A DNA stretch of 64,000 nt from Periplaneta americana (taxonomy: Eukaryota > Arthropoda > Insecta > Blattodea > Blattidae). The notes under the pieces are model-generated. The model saw only the letters and a list, made by a program, of their open reading frames with translations. It was not told the DNA's origin and searched no databases. Of this stretch, positions 36,201 through 43,800 are shown one piece after another. Within the stretch, counting starts at the first letter, position 1; every line of letters starts with the position of its first letter. Location of the stretch: positions 129,773,121-129,837,120 of the forward strand of contig NC_091125.1 in assembly GCF_040183065.1 (NCBI RefSeq), given 5' to 3'. The position numbers and the translations under genes were made by a program.

Positions 36201-39200
36201 TTGCTTCAAGTAAAATTCCCGTGTTTTCTGGATTTTCTCCCAACATATTCACGTTCATTCACATAAGCAGCTGATGTAACCTGTTCAATTCCAAACCCTC
36301 TCTGTTATCCTGGACTTTGCTAAGGGCATACTCTAGAGCAAAGTTAATTTAAAATAAATATAGAAATGTTGAAAGTTGGGAGAGAGAAATAGCATAAGTA
36401 AATAAAAGCAATAGATTTCAAAGTACCTGACGGTAGTAATATGGAAAGAAGGAAGGAAGTGGGTGAAAAATTTATTTACTGTCATACTCGAGAACAGTCA
36501 GCTTGTGTTGGTAAATTTGTATTAGTCAGTTTTCTTCAGTCACAGGATAGCCTGCTTATGTGAATAGTTGAACAATCTTCCAAGTGACTTACTGTTTTTG
36601 TGAACAAACATAATGCCAATGGGAGTACTGGCGAAATATTTGTTATAATGGTAATCACATGGCAAGTGATAATTATTTAATGGCAAAGTGTGAATGTGTT
36701 ATTATTTTTGTATTACAGTTAATCATAGTTGGGTTGATAGTACTTTAAATTGTGATTTCTGGTCAAAATATAATTTTTTCATGGCTGTTAATGTCCTCTA
36801 ACTTCGATGAAGAACAGTGTTGGCTCTTGTCAGTGCAAGGCAGGACTAAAATAAATTTGAAGTAGAAGCAGAGATGGGTTTTTTATTATTTTCCTACACT
36901 TTTAAAACTGTTCTAGCATCCATTCATTCTTTTATATGTTTGAGTACCAGATATTTGCTAGAAAGTGACTGGAACAGTGTGCTGACTTAATGATCTATAG
37001 CAGGTCTGCCAAAGAGTCTCTCCGAGTGATTTCCTTCTCCCAATGCACTGCAGCAGTATTGCAGGTAGAGAAAGGAATGGGTAGAATGATACAATAGAAC
37101 CTCTATTATCTGTGGTAATGAAGAGGGTGGACTGGACGGTTAATCGAAAAAATCAGATAATCCGTACCATAAAATATTTGTGTAAGTCTATACTGCATCC
37201 TCATAATATTCCTCTGTAGTGCTGTGTTTAACATGCTAGATAGTGAATCAGAAGTTCACTAATTTAAGTCTGGTTGTCAACGACGGGTTTATAAGGGCCA
37301 AGCAAATTATGATGGTTGTTTGCGGAAGGATACGAATAGTAGAGGGCTCCTGTTGTAGATCTACATACGTTATACACTTTACCCTTATTTTTCATTAAAT
37401 CACTCACGCCAATCACATATTCCGATGCGAAATGAGCCGCGGTTTTTCTTTTCCCAAACCTCTCAATTATTTGCATTTTTATTTCAGTACTTAGCAAGAC
37501 ACTTTTGACACCCGTGGAAGATATTTCGCATAGAAATAATGAAGTATGGTCATTTGAGCAGCAGGACAAGGACTGAATGCTGCACAGCTTTGCTATATAT
37601 TGTGCGGAAGCTCTTGGGACTATTTTACAAGTTTGGAAAACACTTTCGAGTAACGTTCTTTTTTATTTTATTGGGTTATTTTACGACGCTGTATCAACAT
37701 CTAGGTTATTTAGCGTCTGAATGATATGAAGGTGATAATGCCGGTGAAATGAGTCCGGGGTCCAGCACCGAAAGTTACCCAGCATTTGCTCGTATTGGGT
37801 TGAGGGGAAAACCCCGGAAAAAAACCTCAACCAGGTAACTTGCCCCAACCGGGATTCGAACCCGGGCCACCTGGTTTCGCAGCCAGACGCGCTGACCGTT
37901 ACTCCACAGGTGTGGAGTAACGTTCTTATTGCTTGCAGTAGTACTATGTAAGGTAAAAGCTTTCAATGAAACACTCTAGAAAAAAAAATAGGACTATAAT
38001 ATTGTAAGATATAGTACTAAGTTTTTTTACATGTTTATTTCTGTAGTAAAGAAAGAAAGAAGAAACAGAAAAATAATCGGATAATCTGCCGATTGGTTAA
38101 TAAGGTGATGGATAATCGGGGTTCTACTGTAAATAGAAATTAAAAAACTCTTCACAGTAGTGGTAAGTTATTGAATACGCGAAGTTAGTCACCATTATAC
38201 CACAGTGTGTGTGAAAAAAAAAATCTTATTGCTCTAGAATACTAGAAGGTTCGCTGTCTTAATTTGTTCAACAGTTATACATTTCACTTCAATATCAGGA
38301 GACCTATTCAGAACATGCAAGCACAAGAATATGGTGAAGTCATACTGCTTGGTGGTGGTGTGAAAAATTAGTTCATTTGAAATCAAAAGTGGATATAGAG
38401 TTTCTAGTAACTGACTTCAATTTATGGCTGTTTCTAGTACCTGACTTCAATTTATGGCTTTTTTTTTTTATAACAGAAGGGTTTCACTAATTAGTTAGCT
38501 TCAAACTTTGTCAATGATGAAATTACAGACTAAAATTAAGTTTGTCAAAGATAACTTTCTTGCATAAATAGTTGTTTGTGATAAATGACCATATTAAAGA
38601 TTGTAAATGAAATGCAATTAGTGTTTAAAATCATTTTCACCATTCCAGTTTTTCACTAGAACTCAACAATACTGCACAAATAAAAACGTTTAGTATTCTT
38701 CTGCATTATTTCTTTAGGTCAGGTTAGTTACCACATTGTTTCAAATCTAGTATGACCTCAGACTGTAATACTACCCAAAGTTTTCAGATATTCTATAGAT
38801 ATGCAAAAATAAAAATATCTTGCTGTAATACTACATATTTACTTACTTAAAATGACTTTGAGAACTTTTATGTCTGTGCAATAAACTATTAATTTTTTTA
38901 CATTCAATTGTGAATTATTTATTAAAATTTACTAAATTCAATTTCTAATAAAAATTTATCAGTTCTGGTAAATTTGTAGAATGAAATGGAGTTTAAAAAA
39001 TTTCAATAAATCTAAGTTAACTGTATACAAAGTATATGTTTTCTTTTGACAACTGGGGAAGACATTTTGCATAGAAGTTATACAGATGGCTACTCGAATA
39101 GTAAGGTTATGGACTAAATGGAAGTGTCGAAAAAAATTACTTTAAAAATATAACGAAGTATTTAAAAAGTGCAGCCATTTAAATAAGACATTACTGACAG

Positions 39201-39535
39201 TTTCAAGTGTGATAGGGTTCTGAAACTTTGTGGACACATAGATCAGGATCTGTAGATTTTTCTGCAGTACAAGAAAGTGATTTTTGACCAGAAATGGTCG
39301 AAATTTTACCTGTCTCTCCCTTAAACCGTTTATCATAGTCTCTTAAAAAAAAGTAAAAATGAGATTTGACTGTAGTTGTGTGAATTTTTCAGCTGAAAAC
39401 TGTGAAAGCAGCAGCAGTCCCGACATAGTGCCAATTGCTGTGGGCTGTGCTCTTGTTGGACTGGTAGCAGTTGTGCTCATTGCCTACTTGGTTGGTCGAC
39501 GACGTTCTCAGGCCCGAGGCTACCTCAGCATGTGA
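10502..39535 (+). CDS. Lamp1: Lysosome-associated membrane glycoprotein (LAMP family), five exons
   Basis: Exons 10502-10559, 21818-22227, 27154-27367, 34218-34409 and 39393-39535 join in frame to 338 codons plus TGA. All four introns are GT-AG, with phases 1, 0, 1, 1. The product has a signal peptide ([20 protein letters not shown]), a Thr/Pro-rich stalk (about residues 25-120), and one LAMP luminal domain with cysteines in NVTCIM, GVCGNE, SYVCAK and AENCES, expected to pair as two disulfides. A membrane helix ([20 protein letters not shown]) and a tail [13 protein letters not shown] follow. About 18 N-X-S/T sequons are present. The terminal GYxxM is the Tyr-based AP-binding signal of LAMPs. 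Its role is coating and protecting the late endosome/lysosome membrane. A single LAMP domain below a mucin-like stalk resembles CD68/macrosialin and insect Lamp1, not the two-domain vertebrate LAMP1/2. The symbol is by family likeness. Confidence 0.93.
10560..12362. other. Intron 1, first part
   Basis: No exon or mobile element recognised. Poly(A) runs occur at about 10808-10822 and 11681-11699. Confidence 0.4.
12363..12634 (+). mobile_element. tRNA-derived SINE (family 3)
   Basis: A well kept tRNA-like head has A-box TAGCTCAATTGGTAGAGCA and B-box GGTTCGATTCC, followed by an unrelated body (CAGGTCTTTCCTGGGGGTAA, GGGATACCTTTACTTTTTTGG). The head could be mistaken for a tRNA gene, but the first stem has no complementary 3' strand after the B-box. 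Ends are approximate. Confidence 0.7.
12640..14090. other. Intron 1, unassigned
   Basis: No coding homology recognised. It may include the 5' part of the retroelement whose RNase H fragment starts at 14095, but I cannot show that. Confidence 0.3.
14095..14652 (+). pseudogene. Non-LTR retroelement RNase H / C-terminal fragment
   Basis: The frame opens with [20 protein letters not shown], the last conserved block of a retroelement RNase H domain (IPSHxGxxGNExxD). It continues through [11 protein letters not shown] and, after a frameshift near 14415, reaches a zinc-knuckle-like [14 protein letters not shown] and a stop at 14650. That is the layout of the end of ORF2 in Jockey/R1-like LINEs. The 5' portion is absent. 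Confidence 0.65.
14890..15258 (-). pseudogene. hAT-like remnant with BED/CGGBP1-like zinc finger
   Basis: On the minus strand 15147-15275 encodes [13 protein letters not shown] then [12 protein letters not shown], the start of a CGGBP1/BED-type finger found in some hAT proteins. The usual His pair is lost and a stop follows. CCGGATGTTAGG at 14911-14922 has an inverted partner CCTAACATCCGG at 19507-19518, which may mark the two ends of the host hAT before other elements entered. No matching 8-bp duplication was found, so the ends are uncertain. Confidence 0.35.
15520..15930 (-). pseudogene. RTE C-terminal segment in shifted frame
   Basis: Continues the RTE protein with [29 protein letters not shown] and [14 protein letters not shown], ending AAMNLRVP* a few bases before the tandem tail. 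The same residues appear in the 5'-truncated copies at 23588 and 35498, showing it is the true C-terminus. Confidence 0.8.
15905..18565 (-). CDS. RTE endonuclease-reverse transcriptase
   Basis: An 886-residue open frame. The apurinic-type endonuclease spans about 37-280, with [11 protein letters not shown] (39-49), [18 protein letters not shown] (176-185) and the catalytic SDHYLV (273-278). The reverse transcriptase spans about 520-820, with [19 protein letters not shown], the first aspartate in FIDFKKAYD (649-657), [14 protein letters not shown] (707-720) and the active-site YADD (748-751). The C-terminal KYLGA and YGCETWT follow. The frame ends early at TQRGT* because of a single-base shift near 15918. 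The missing C-terminal tail is in the adjacent frame. Catalytic residues look intact. The protein would nick target DNA and copy its own RNA. The shift may be decay or an assembly error. Confidence 0.88.
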   Translation of the reverse strand: MGEGLTTHHRKKQLVTNSYSKPRNRTDSLARPQQRNKVLRFGTWNVTSLYRTGGVTLVAKELARYRIDFVGVQEVRLDGNGISQIGDYLLYYGEGNNNHQLGTGFFVHKRIKSAVKKVEFISDRLSYLVLKGRWCDIIVINAHAPTEEKDDYIKDSFYEELEHTFDQFPRYHMKILLGDFNAKVGREDIFRPTIGKESLHAISSDNGVRLVNFATSKNLIVKSTTFPHKDIHKYTWTSPDGLTHNQIDHILIDKRRHTSIVDIRTFRGADCNSDHYLVIGELRERLSVAKRVEQQVNITKFNILKLKDEEAKQNYQVEISNRFATLESSDEVEKELDVNSVWENIRDSIKIAAEQSIGYYETKKKKPWFYEDCCMVVERRKQAKLKFLQDPVEEKRDNYFNERREASRTLRNKKRGYLKEKLNEVETNSKNKNIRDLYKGIKEFKNGYQPRVNVIKDENGDLLADSPSILNRWKNYFAQLLNVHRPNRNDRDEIEIQTAEPFIPEPTLSEVEIAIENLKKYKSPGIDQIPAELIQEGGSALYSEIYKLVLAIWEKEIVPEQWKESIIVPIFKKGDKTNCGNFRGISLLLKSYKILSNILLRRLTPYVDEIIGDHQCGFRRNRSTIDQIFCIRQIMEKKWEYKGTVHQLFIDFKKAYDSVKREVLYGILIEYGIPKKLVRLIKMCLSETYSRVRIGQFLSDAFPIHCGLKQGDALSPLLFNFALEYAIRKVQDNRQGLELNGLHQLLVYADDVNMLGENTQTIRENTEILLEASKAIGLEVNPEKTKYMIMSRDGNIVRNGNINIGDLSFEEVEKFKYLGATVTNINDTREEIKRRINMGNACYYSVEKLLSSSLLSKNLKVRIYKTVILPVLLYGCETWTLTQRGT
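18762..18876 (+). repeat. 3' terminal segment of RNase H retroelement
   Basis: ACCTCAAAATCTGTGCTTCA through GGAGTGCAAGAGGTCAAATG to GCATTAGAAAACA matches the 3' end of the retroelement at 30822-31354. The left side was interrupted by the SINE insertion. Confidence 0.75.
18880..19555. other. Intron 1, unassigned
   Basis: No frame recognised. It contains CCTAACATCCGG at 19507, the possible right end of the hAT remnant. Confidence 0.3.
19559..19760 (-). pseudogene. LINE ORF C-terminal fragment
   Basis: Minus-strand residues [20 protein letters not shown], then [10 protein letters not shown] and SWELSARI. This matches the arginine-rich RPxxRWxDNxxxDL tail at the end of RTE-like ORFs. Only about 60 codons remain. 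Confidence 0.55.
19923..21237 (-). mobile_element. Full-length but inactive mariner element
   Basis: A 1,315-bp unit with about 28-bp inverted ends (CGAGGCGTGTTCTTAAAGT at the left, CGAGGCATTTTCTTAAAGTT at the right read inward), flanked by TA at 19921-19922 and 21238-21239. Length and ends are those of the mariner family. It carries a broken transposase on the minus strand. Confidence 0.9.
20138..21046 (-). pseudogene. mariner transposase, broken
   Basis: The N-terminal HTH region is open from 21046 to 20738 ([38 protein letters not shown]). After stops and shifts the catalytic region shows HIVTGD followed by a TAG in place of the usual glutamate codon, then [19 protein letters not shown]. 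An open segment 20427-20140 has [14 protein letters not shown] (second aspartate) and YSPHLAPSD (third aspartate of DD34D). The frame is lost after SDISS. Several nonsense and indel changes make it inactive. Confidence 0.88.
21240..21815. other. End of intron 1
   Basis: No element recognised. The pyrimidine tract TTTTTTTCTTTTTCTTCTAC precedes the exon 2 acceptor AG at 21816-21817. Confidence 0.5.
21818..22227 (+). CDS. Lamp1: LAMP exon 2 (mucin-like stalk and start of LAMP domain)
   Basis: Encodes a Thr/Pro/Ser-rich stretch with runs of ACC/ACT codons and several N-X-T sequons, then [20 protein letters not shown], the typical opening strand and first cysteine of a LAMP domain. The acceptor is CAG|GA at 21817 and the donor ACG|GTGAGT at 22228. 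Confidence 0.93.
22681..22997 (+). pseudogene. Second copy of the DEHGERFHQ protein family
   Basis: Aligns residue by residue with the ORF at 5945-6442: [39 protein letters not shown], a decayed [12 protein letters not shown] in place of [20 protein letters not shown] and MMADYCW. Two in-frame stops lie near EELV. Terminal repeats of the CACTG type were not found around it. Confidence 0.6.
23000..23583. other. Intron 2, unassigned
   Basis: Probably the 3' remainder of the element carrying the preceding ORF remnant, but no boundary is visible. Confidence 0.3.
23588..23767 (+). mobile_element. RTE LINE, short 5'-truncated copy
   Basis: GGGAAGATAATATAAAAATG, GACTGGATTAATCTTGCTCA and CTCCGGGTTCCTTAAAAGCT follow the last 180 bases of the full RTE element in order, ending in TTGTAAGTAATGA, the start of the tandem tail. 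Confidence 0.82.
23768..23895 (-). pseudogene. Retroelement RNase H start, fragment
   Basis: Minus strand [20 protein letters not shown] and [10 protein letters not shown], followed after one extra base by YTDGS, the first catalytic block of RNase H. The rest is cut off by the RTE copy. Confidence 0.45.
23916..24224 (-). other. Unrecognised 102-codon open frame
   Basis: Reads [30 protein letters not shown] and later [13 protein letters not shown]. Composition is protein-like, with weak resemblance to extracellular parts of insect ionotropic receptors, too weak to name. No splice context or neighbouring exon was found. Confidence 0.2.
24230..25712. other. Intron 2, unassigned
   Basis: AT-rich, nothing recognised. 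Confidence 0.35.
25715..26045 (-). pseudogene. LINE 3' end with (AAT)n tail
   Basis: Minus-strand residues [31 protein letters not shown] and [18 protein letters not shown] are the tail of an RTE-like ORF. They are followed by CCTTGGGCAGAAAAAACTGA and then an AAT microsatellite (25715-25770 on the plus strand as ATT), which serves as the element's tail. It is a distinct subfamily from the GTAA-tailed RTE. Confidence 0.6.
26050..27153. other. End of intron 2
   Basis: Contains a GGGGGAGGGGGGGGGAG patch near 26285 and a (GGT)n microsatellite at 26725-26754. Nothing else recognised. The exon 3 acceptor is TTGCATTACAG. Confidence 0.5.
27154..27367 (+). CDS. Lamp1: LAMP exon 3
   Basis: Encodes [20 protein letters not shown] through [20 protein letters not shown] to SEVFPDIK. 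It has the second cysteine, the L-x-x-x-W-x-D strand pattern of LAMP domains, and five sequons plus one across the exon 2/3 junction. The donor is AAAG|GTGAGT at 27368, phase 1. Confidence 0.93.
27368..28018. other. Intron 3, first part
   Basis: Nothing recognised before the Tc1 element. Confidence 0.4.
28021..29360 (-). mobile_element. Full-length, inactive Tc1-type transposon
   Basis: A 1,340-bp unit with inverted ends C(A/G) then GTAGCGTGCAAATTAATCCG and AACA, flanked by TA at 28019-28020 and 29361-29362. Coding is on the minus strand. About 26 bp of terminal repeat with one mismatch suggests a fairly young copy. Confidence 0.92.
28093..29118 (-). pseudogene. Tc1 transposase with two frameshifts
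   Basis: Starts [20 protein letters not shown], a paired HTH ([29 protein letters not shown]) with a GRKKK hook between. After a shift near 28735 comes [14 protein letters not shown] (first aspartate), where the usual SDES is SDAS. After a second shift at a seven-G run (28564-28570) comes [12 protein letters not shown] (second aspartate) and [12 protein letters not shown] (glutamate of DD34E). The C-terminus is [11 protein letters not shown]. Only two indels disrupt about 340 codons. Confidence 0.9.
29375..30110 (-). pseudogene. Non-LTR reverse transcriptase fragment
   Basis: On the minus strand, in changing frames: [15 protein letters not shown] (RT block with the first aspartate), [13 protein letters not shown], then [13 protein letters not shown] (active-site FADD), and finally [20 protein letters not shown] through [11 protein letters not shown]. 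The order is that of an RT palm-to-thumb region. Frameshifts and stops are frequent. It abuts the right end of the Tc1 element. Confidence 0.65.
30822..31354 (+). mobile_element. 5'-truncated retroelement with 10-bp target duplication
   Basis: TTTTTATCGT occurs at 30812-30821 and 31355-31364. Between them lies an RNase H frame and a 3' UTR ending GCATTAGAAAACAACA with no poly(A). The same 3' UTR is found at 18762-18876 and 49672-49748. The insertion sits in older AT-rich sequence with repeated ATTTCGTGAAT-like motifs on both sides (30380-30450, 31370-31420). Confidence 0.75.
30842..31219 (+). pseudogene. RNase H domain end of LINE ORF2
   Basis: A 125-residue open frame with [20 protein letters not shown] (RNase H last block with the catalytic-region His and Asp), ADALAKKG, and a C-terminal helical stretch [20 protein letters not shown]. 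It ends at a stop before the usual zinc-knuckle. The first ATG is simply where the truncated copy happens to start. Confidence 0.7.
31375..33000. other. Intron 3, unassigned
   Basis: AT-rich, with no coding homology or element boundary seen beyond the ATTTCG-rich flank noted above. Confidence 0.35.
33006..33256. repeat. (ATT/AGT)n compound microsatellite, 250 bp
   Basis: An unbroken trinucleotide array of ATT with frequent single-base variants to AGT, arranged in blocks of (ATTAGT)n and (ATT)n. It is the longest simple repeat in the window. It may be the tail of a LINE similar to the one at 25715. Confidence 0.95.
33260..34217. other. End of intron 3
   Basis: Nothing recognised. The exon 4 acceptor is TTCTTTATTTTCAG. 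Confidence 0.5.
34218..34409 (+). CDS. Lamp1: LAMP exon 4
   Basis: Encodes [54 protein letters not shown] and EKFGA. It carries the third cysteine and the S-x-x-C...V-x-x-x-x-V-Q-x-x-A-F pattern that is the most conserved part of LAMP domains, just before the membrane helix. The donor is CAG|GTTAGT, phase 1. Confidence 0.93.
34697..34990 (+). pseudogene. R2-like LINE C-terminal fragment
   Basis: [20 protein letters not shown] then CFCPVGELL is the CxxC...ETxxHxxxxC-like knuckle of R2-type proteins, here with the His lost. It continues after a frameshift with [18 protein letters not shown], corresponding to the downstream endonuclease start. Stops interrupt it. Confidence 0.5.
34995..35495. 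other. Intron 4, unassigned
   Basis: A G-run near 35042 and AT-rich sequence. Nothing recognised. Confidence 0.35.
35498..36346 (-). mobile_element. RTE LINE, 5'-truncated and decayed
   Basis: Follows the 3' 850 bases of the full RTE element with many substitutions and small deletions, from the GTAAGTAAG-like tail (35498) to the segment coding SPLLFN (36346). Recognisable residues are [20 protein letters not shown] and [16 protein letters not shown], where the usual Gly of YGCET is Asp. It is older than the copy in intron 1. Confidence 0.85.
36350..37088. other. Intron 4, unassigned
   Basis: Nothing recognised. Confidence 0.35.
37371..37524 (-). pseudogene. CENP-B/Tigger helix-turn-helix fragment
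   Basis: Residues [39 protein letters not shown] then DLMKNK match the N-terminal DNA-binding domain of pogo-type transposases (K-x-x-L-x-x-x-x-K-x-x-I-I-x-R-x-E-x-G-x-x). The DDE domain is deleted. Confidence 0.65.
37661..37914 (-). mobile_element. SINE family 1, full length, inside the Tigger element
   Basis: The most intact copy in the window: head CCACACCTGTGGAGTAACGG, B-box GGGTTCGAATCCCGG, body, and tail CCCAATAAAATAAAA (minus strand). A perfect 13-bp target duplication GAGTAACGTTCTT lies at 37648-37660 and 37915-37927. Confidence 0.95.
38135..38400. other. Intron 4, unassigned
   Basis: Nothing recognised. Confidence 0.3.
38401..38460. repeat. 30-bp tandem duplication
   Basis: GTTTCTAGTAACTGACTTCA with AATTTATGGCT is immediately repeated with a single A/C difference. 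Confidence 0.85.
38866..39035. repeat. ~165-bp dispersed repeat, copy A
   Basis: TTTTATGTCTGTGCAATAAA through GAATGAAATGGAGTTT to TCTAAGTTAACTGTAT recurs in the same orientation at 45388-45560 with about 10% differences. There is no coding content and no ends I can define. Confidence 0.8.
39393..39535 (+). CDS. Lamp1: LAMP exon 5 (membrane helix and lysosomal signal)
   Basis: Encodes the fourth cysteine (ENCESSSS), the transmembrane helix and the tail [13 protein letters not shown] followed by TGA. The acceptor is TTTTTCAG at 39391-39392. The tail Gly-Tyr at a fixed short distance from the membrane plus a bulky hydrophobic final residue is the LAMP lysosome-targeting signal. Confidence 0.95.
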
Positions 39536-40820
39536 GTGACACAAAGTGATGAGCAAGACAGAACAGGGGATGAAAGGAAGGAGATGAACTGAAAGCTAGT
39601 ACATCTAAAAACTGCTGCCGATGCACTTTGACAAAATAAACATCTTAGGGTACTGGCACTCTTCGGATATTTACCATAGGCTATAACTATTTTACTGGGA
39701 GTTGATTACAGTTCATTAAAGGAATCTCATTTTGAGATTCGTGATTTTCAAACTTAGGAATCAAGATTGTATAGTACCATTCTTCAAAAAAAATATTTCA
39801 TGCAGTGGTTTCTTTCAATATCAATGTTTAACAGTGTTTTATCACATGTTTGTGCCTGTTGTCTAGTCACTTACGAAGCTGACGTTTTGAGTAGGTGCAC
39901 TTTTTATTTGAAATTTGGAGGGAACTAATGGAAGAAACCTCTGTATGCACCTGTTAAACTGCTGTATCAACTTGTTGCAGTGGAACTGATAGGTACTGTA
40001 GTGAATAGATGACATTCTCTGGTAAACGGTGACGTTATTACAACTAGTACTAGCTCAGATCTGTGATTGAAGGGCTGTTTGTAGCATAATTATTATACTT
40101 GTATAAGAATTTCAGATACCTGTTTATCAAGCTCCAGTACCTAAATAAAGTGAGACTTTTTCAAGGCTTCCGTGCCATTCCAGAGGAGTTTGTTTTGTTT
40201 GGGAGATGTTTTGTAGCATGTTCTTGTTCAAAGAAAGGAGGAGAAATTTGATTGTTGCTTTAAATTTAATTTGCTTGTCATTTTGAATTGTGTTGCAATT
40301 TTTAGTTTTGTCCTTTTTGTTTTAGAAGAGATAGTGAAAGTTTTGCATGCGCTGTAAAATAGAGATGATTCTAGTCCTTTGACTCCTTCCTTTCATTTGA
40401 GTAGCGGAACATTTATCAAAGGCTGATGAGTTGCTTGTGATAGCAACACCATGACAGTTCGCATGTCATTGTGTACTCGGTTTTGTAAAACAAAGGACAA
40501 GAATCATCTTCTGGGACAGCTTTCTTGGCTTTTCTTAATTTTTCGTAAGGGGTATGTCTATATTTAGGAAAGCTTTAACATGGAAGACTGTACACATTTG
40601 ATGAATGAGTCATTGTCAGAGTTACTTTGCTTGAATGTTCACTTTTCTATTTTACGTAAAGGGTTAAAAATCTGTTAGTATTTGAATTGTTAATGTAAAT
40701 TTGTTTTTTTTTAGGGGGGAGGATAAGAAGCCTTGCACTAATTAACGTTACGTGAAGTTGACCCTCTTTTGTACAGGATGTAATGTCTCGAAATAAAAGT
40801 CTTTTATGGGGGAGCCTCGT
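39536..40820 (+). other. Lamp1: Probable LAMP 3' UTR
   Basis: Two AATAAA hexamers stand out: 40144-40149 and 40792-40797. The second is followed within 30 bases by TTTTATGGGGGAG and a T/G-rich stretch, a better cleavage context. The UTR would then be about 0.6 or 1.28 kb. No transcript evidence is available. Confidence 0.5.
40792..40797 (+). terminator. Lamp1: Candidate poly(A) signal AATAAA
   Basis: Canonical hexamer with a downstream G/T-rich element (GGGGGAGCCTCGTTGATTT). Chosen over the weaker one at 40144. Confidence 0.5.
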
Positions 40821-40824
40821 TGAT

Positions 40825-43800
40825 TTATTGCAACTTGGGGTTCTTTCCTCAGGGTGTCCTTTGAATTATCTGCTGCTTTCCATTCTTTTAACTGTGATGG
40901 GAATTATCTAGTTGATCTGTGTAAGATGGTTTGTGAATTCATTCCAGGGTGTATGTGAACAGATTTTTATTTTGATATAAAATGTGATATTTCGTAGTTG
41001 ATATGACCTGTATTCGTGTGGTTTATGAAATCTCTTGCTTTGTTAGAAGCTACTTTGAAGAGAGTTTGGTCATGGTTAGATACTTTCATTGATTACATTA
41101 ATGTCGAGCTAATTGTAGAGTGAAATTAGTCTTGGAATGTTCAGTTGCCCAGTTCAGTAGTGTCATTCAGATGAAGACTTCTGTTTCCAGACTAGTTAGC
41201 GGCTTAACTGACCATACATATTGAAAATATTATATGAAACCTTAATAAGAGTATATATTTATGGTACTACACTGTGATGTAAGCATTCGCCATTAAATAT
41301 CTTTAGAGAAAAGTAAAAAGGAACCACTACAAAAATTAAGCTTCAATGTCAGATCTTTGCATGTTTCCTTCTAACTCCAGAAAACTTCATTTCTGTAGTG
41401 AGATTGTTGTGTGTGATACTTTCTATATTAAACTTCATCCATTTTAGTCTTAACTAATCTATAAAAGTAATCCCTAGATTTGATTACTGATGGAATCCGT
41501 TGTCGCATTTAACCAACTCCATTCCCTGTGTCTAACCTGTAAGCTATTGTTAATATCCTACCAGCAGTAGCATCAACAGATAATCAGAAGTTGGTTGGAC
41601 TTTAGATGTAAATTTCCTTCTATCACCCAAGCCCCCCTGCACCCAGAGATCTGAAGGAGGAAGAGGACTGTAGCTCCAGAAGGCTTAGAATTACGGTTCA
41701 TAAAGGGATTTCATGGATGCAAACATTATTCATTTTTGCATCAGTGTTGATAGGAGTGAAATGGCTTCATTGCCATATGACGAGCATTAAAACCACCTAA
41801 CATATTTTCGCAAGAATTGATTCTCTTCTATTGGAGGGATGATTCTTAAATTCAACTAAAAATTGTTCCCAAACCATAATCAATTGCCATATACTTCGAA
41901 AGTGGAGAGGAAGACTTCTTGACAAGTAGTAGGAGTGGGGGGGGGGGGGGGAGATTGTGCTGTTATCATATGTGATGTGAAGTGACGTAAGGTGGTTTAG
42001 GTTTTCTCTTAGTATTGGTTTTGGAATTAATTATTCGTATTATTATATTATTTATTAATAAAGGGTAGTTCGCCAGTCGGAAATGAGATTTTAATGAAAT
42101 ACATGTCAAGTCGTAGGGTATAAAGAATAGATTCCAACATCATTACAGGTGTATACTGCCATTAAGGGGGAAGATTATATTAACTACTGTTAGGTTTGAC
42201 TTTGCTTTATATGCAGTTGATTCTCGGTCAGAGGACCTACATGTGTGAGATAACTTTCTTTTCGTCAGTAATTCTGAAATTACCGTATGTGTATGTTTTT
42301 GACTCTCTTAACATTTCCGTATATACTAGTCGTTTTGGAAGTTACAAATATTATGATAGTGTAATAATTATTGAATAATAAATAGTATTTAAAGTAAGAA
42401 AGAGGAAAATTGGATAGGGAATAGGTCCTAGAACCTCATGTATACTAGAATGACTTGACCACTCGATAGTATTAGATTCAATTGATGTGTAGTCAATAAA
42501 CCTAATATTGGTACCAAAAGGCTACTCTTTAAATTCAAAAACTCTGTCGGGGTTTCATTAAAATGTATTTTCTGTTGTAATTATTAGTGGAGAGACTGCT
42601 GTAATTAGTTTTTTTTATATTCAGATTTATTTAGTGTTGATGAGAACTAAATTTGATGTCATCAACAGAACTTTGCAGCACAAGTACGGTTGTACCTGTA
42701 CTTCTTGTTGTGGAGATATAAAATGAAATGTTAATGGCTGAAGATAGACTTTTTCCTGTGACTTTCCTTATGTTATAAAATTTCATTTCACTTTCAAGCA
42801 CTTTCGCAGTCTGTTCTTCCTGTGTAGGAAATACAAAGATAAACTTAGAGTTGTACATGATGATAAATTGGTTCAGCCTCACTTAGGCTCATTGGCTTCA
42901 CCCAAGTGAAAGTGACTTACTTGGCACATCTTCTTTTATAAGAGAAATTGGAAGGCCCATGTCATAAATTCATGAGACACACAAAAAAAAATCCTGTCCC
43001 TGAGTGAGATGACTTGACACAAAATTTATAGTTCCTTGCTAGTGACAACTCTGATAAATTTTTATTTGAAGTTGGGAGTAATGAATTGCACTTTTACAAC
43101 TATACCCTCACTACAGAAATGAAATTAGTACTACCCAACTAGAGGGATGTAGGTGTTTTTTAGATGCGAATCTTGTTAGAAGACCAAGAATCGATCATAA
43201 TATTCTTCTGAATTGCTGTTGTAACAGAGCAGTATTTATGTAAAGATGTATCAGGTGAGCTTGAGATTTTGAGCTCAAATTTGCTTCTTGTATTTTTTTA
43301 GGGTGGAGGGTAAAGGGAGGACTGAAAGCAGAAAATAAAAATTCGAACATTTGTAGGAAAAAAAAAAGTACCAGGTGCTCCACATTAACAGGATCAAAGG
43401 ATGACAAACTATAGAGGAGTCAATTATGGGTATCTGAGATAGGGAACTAATGTTTGGAGAAGTCTTCTTAATGCTACACGAACTCTTAAACTCTGGTGAA
43501 TACAACAATGAGTGTGTAGAGCATTTAAGCTACTTTATTTTCAAAATATTTAAAAACCCTCTGCAACTATTTTAAGTTGCACCCATAGACTTCGACTCCA
43601 GCAGTATGAAGGTGTAAGAAATTCTGACCAACTCTGTCAAATATGCTTGGTGCCTGTTGTACAAGATGGGCAGCTGGAATGCTGGAAAAAGTTTGTTGTG
43701 AGTTTTCATTTGGGTTTTATATTTAGGAAGTTTGCGTGCATCCATAGGAAGTTTGGAGGGGAGGTATGAGGTCTGGTGATCTGAGTGGCCAAGGGATATC

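Larger units (their letters stand above)
37092..38129 (-). mobile_element. pogo/Tigger element with internal deletion and nested SINE
   Basis: Inverted ends CAATAGAACCTCTATTATC (left) and CAGTAGAACCCCGATTATCC (right, inward) flanked by TA at 37090-37091 and 38130-38131. Subtracting the SINE and its duplication leaves about 770 bp, far short of the usual 2.4 kb. The frame at 37371-37524 gives the CENP-B-type HTH that identifies the family. Confidence 0.85.

Noticed and set aside
41937-41951. G-quadruplex candidate
   Set aside because: A plain 15-G run with no spaced G-tracts. Insufficient context to claim a regulatory role.
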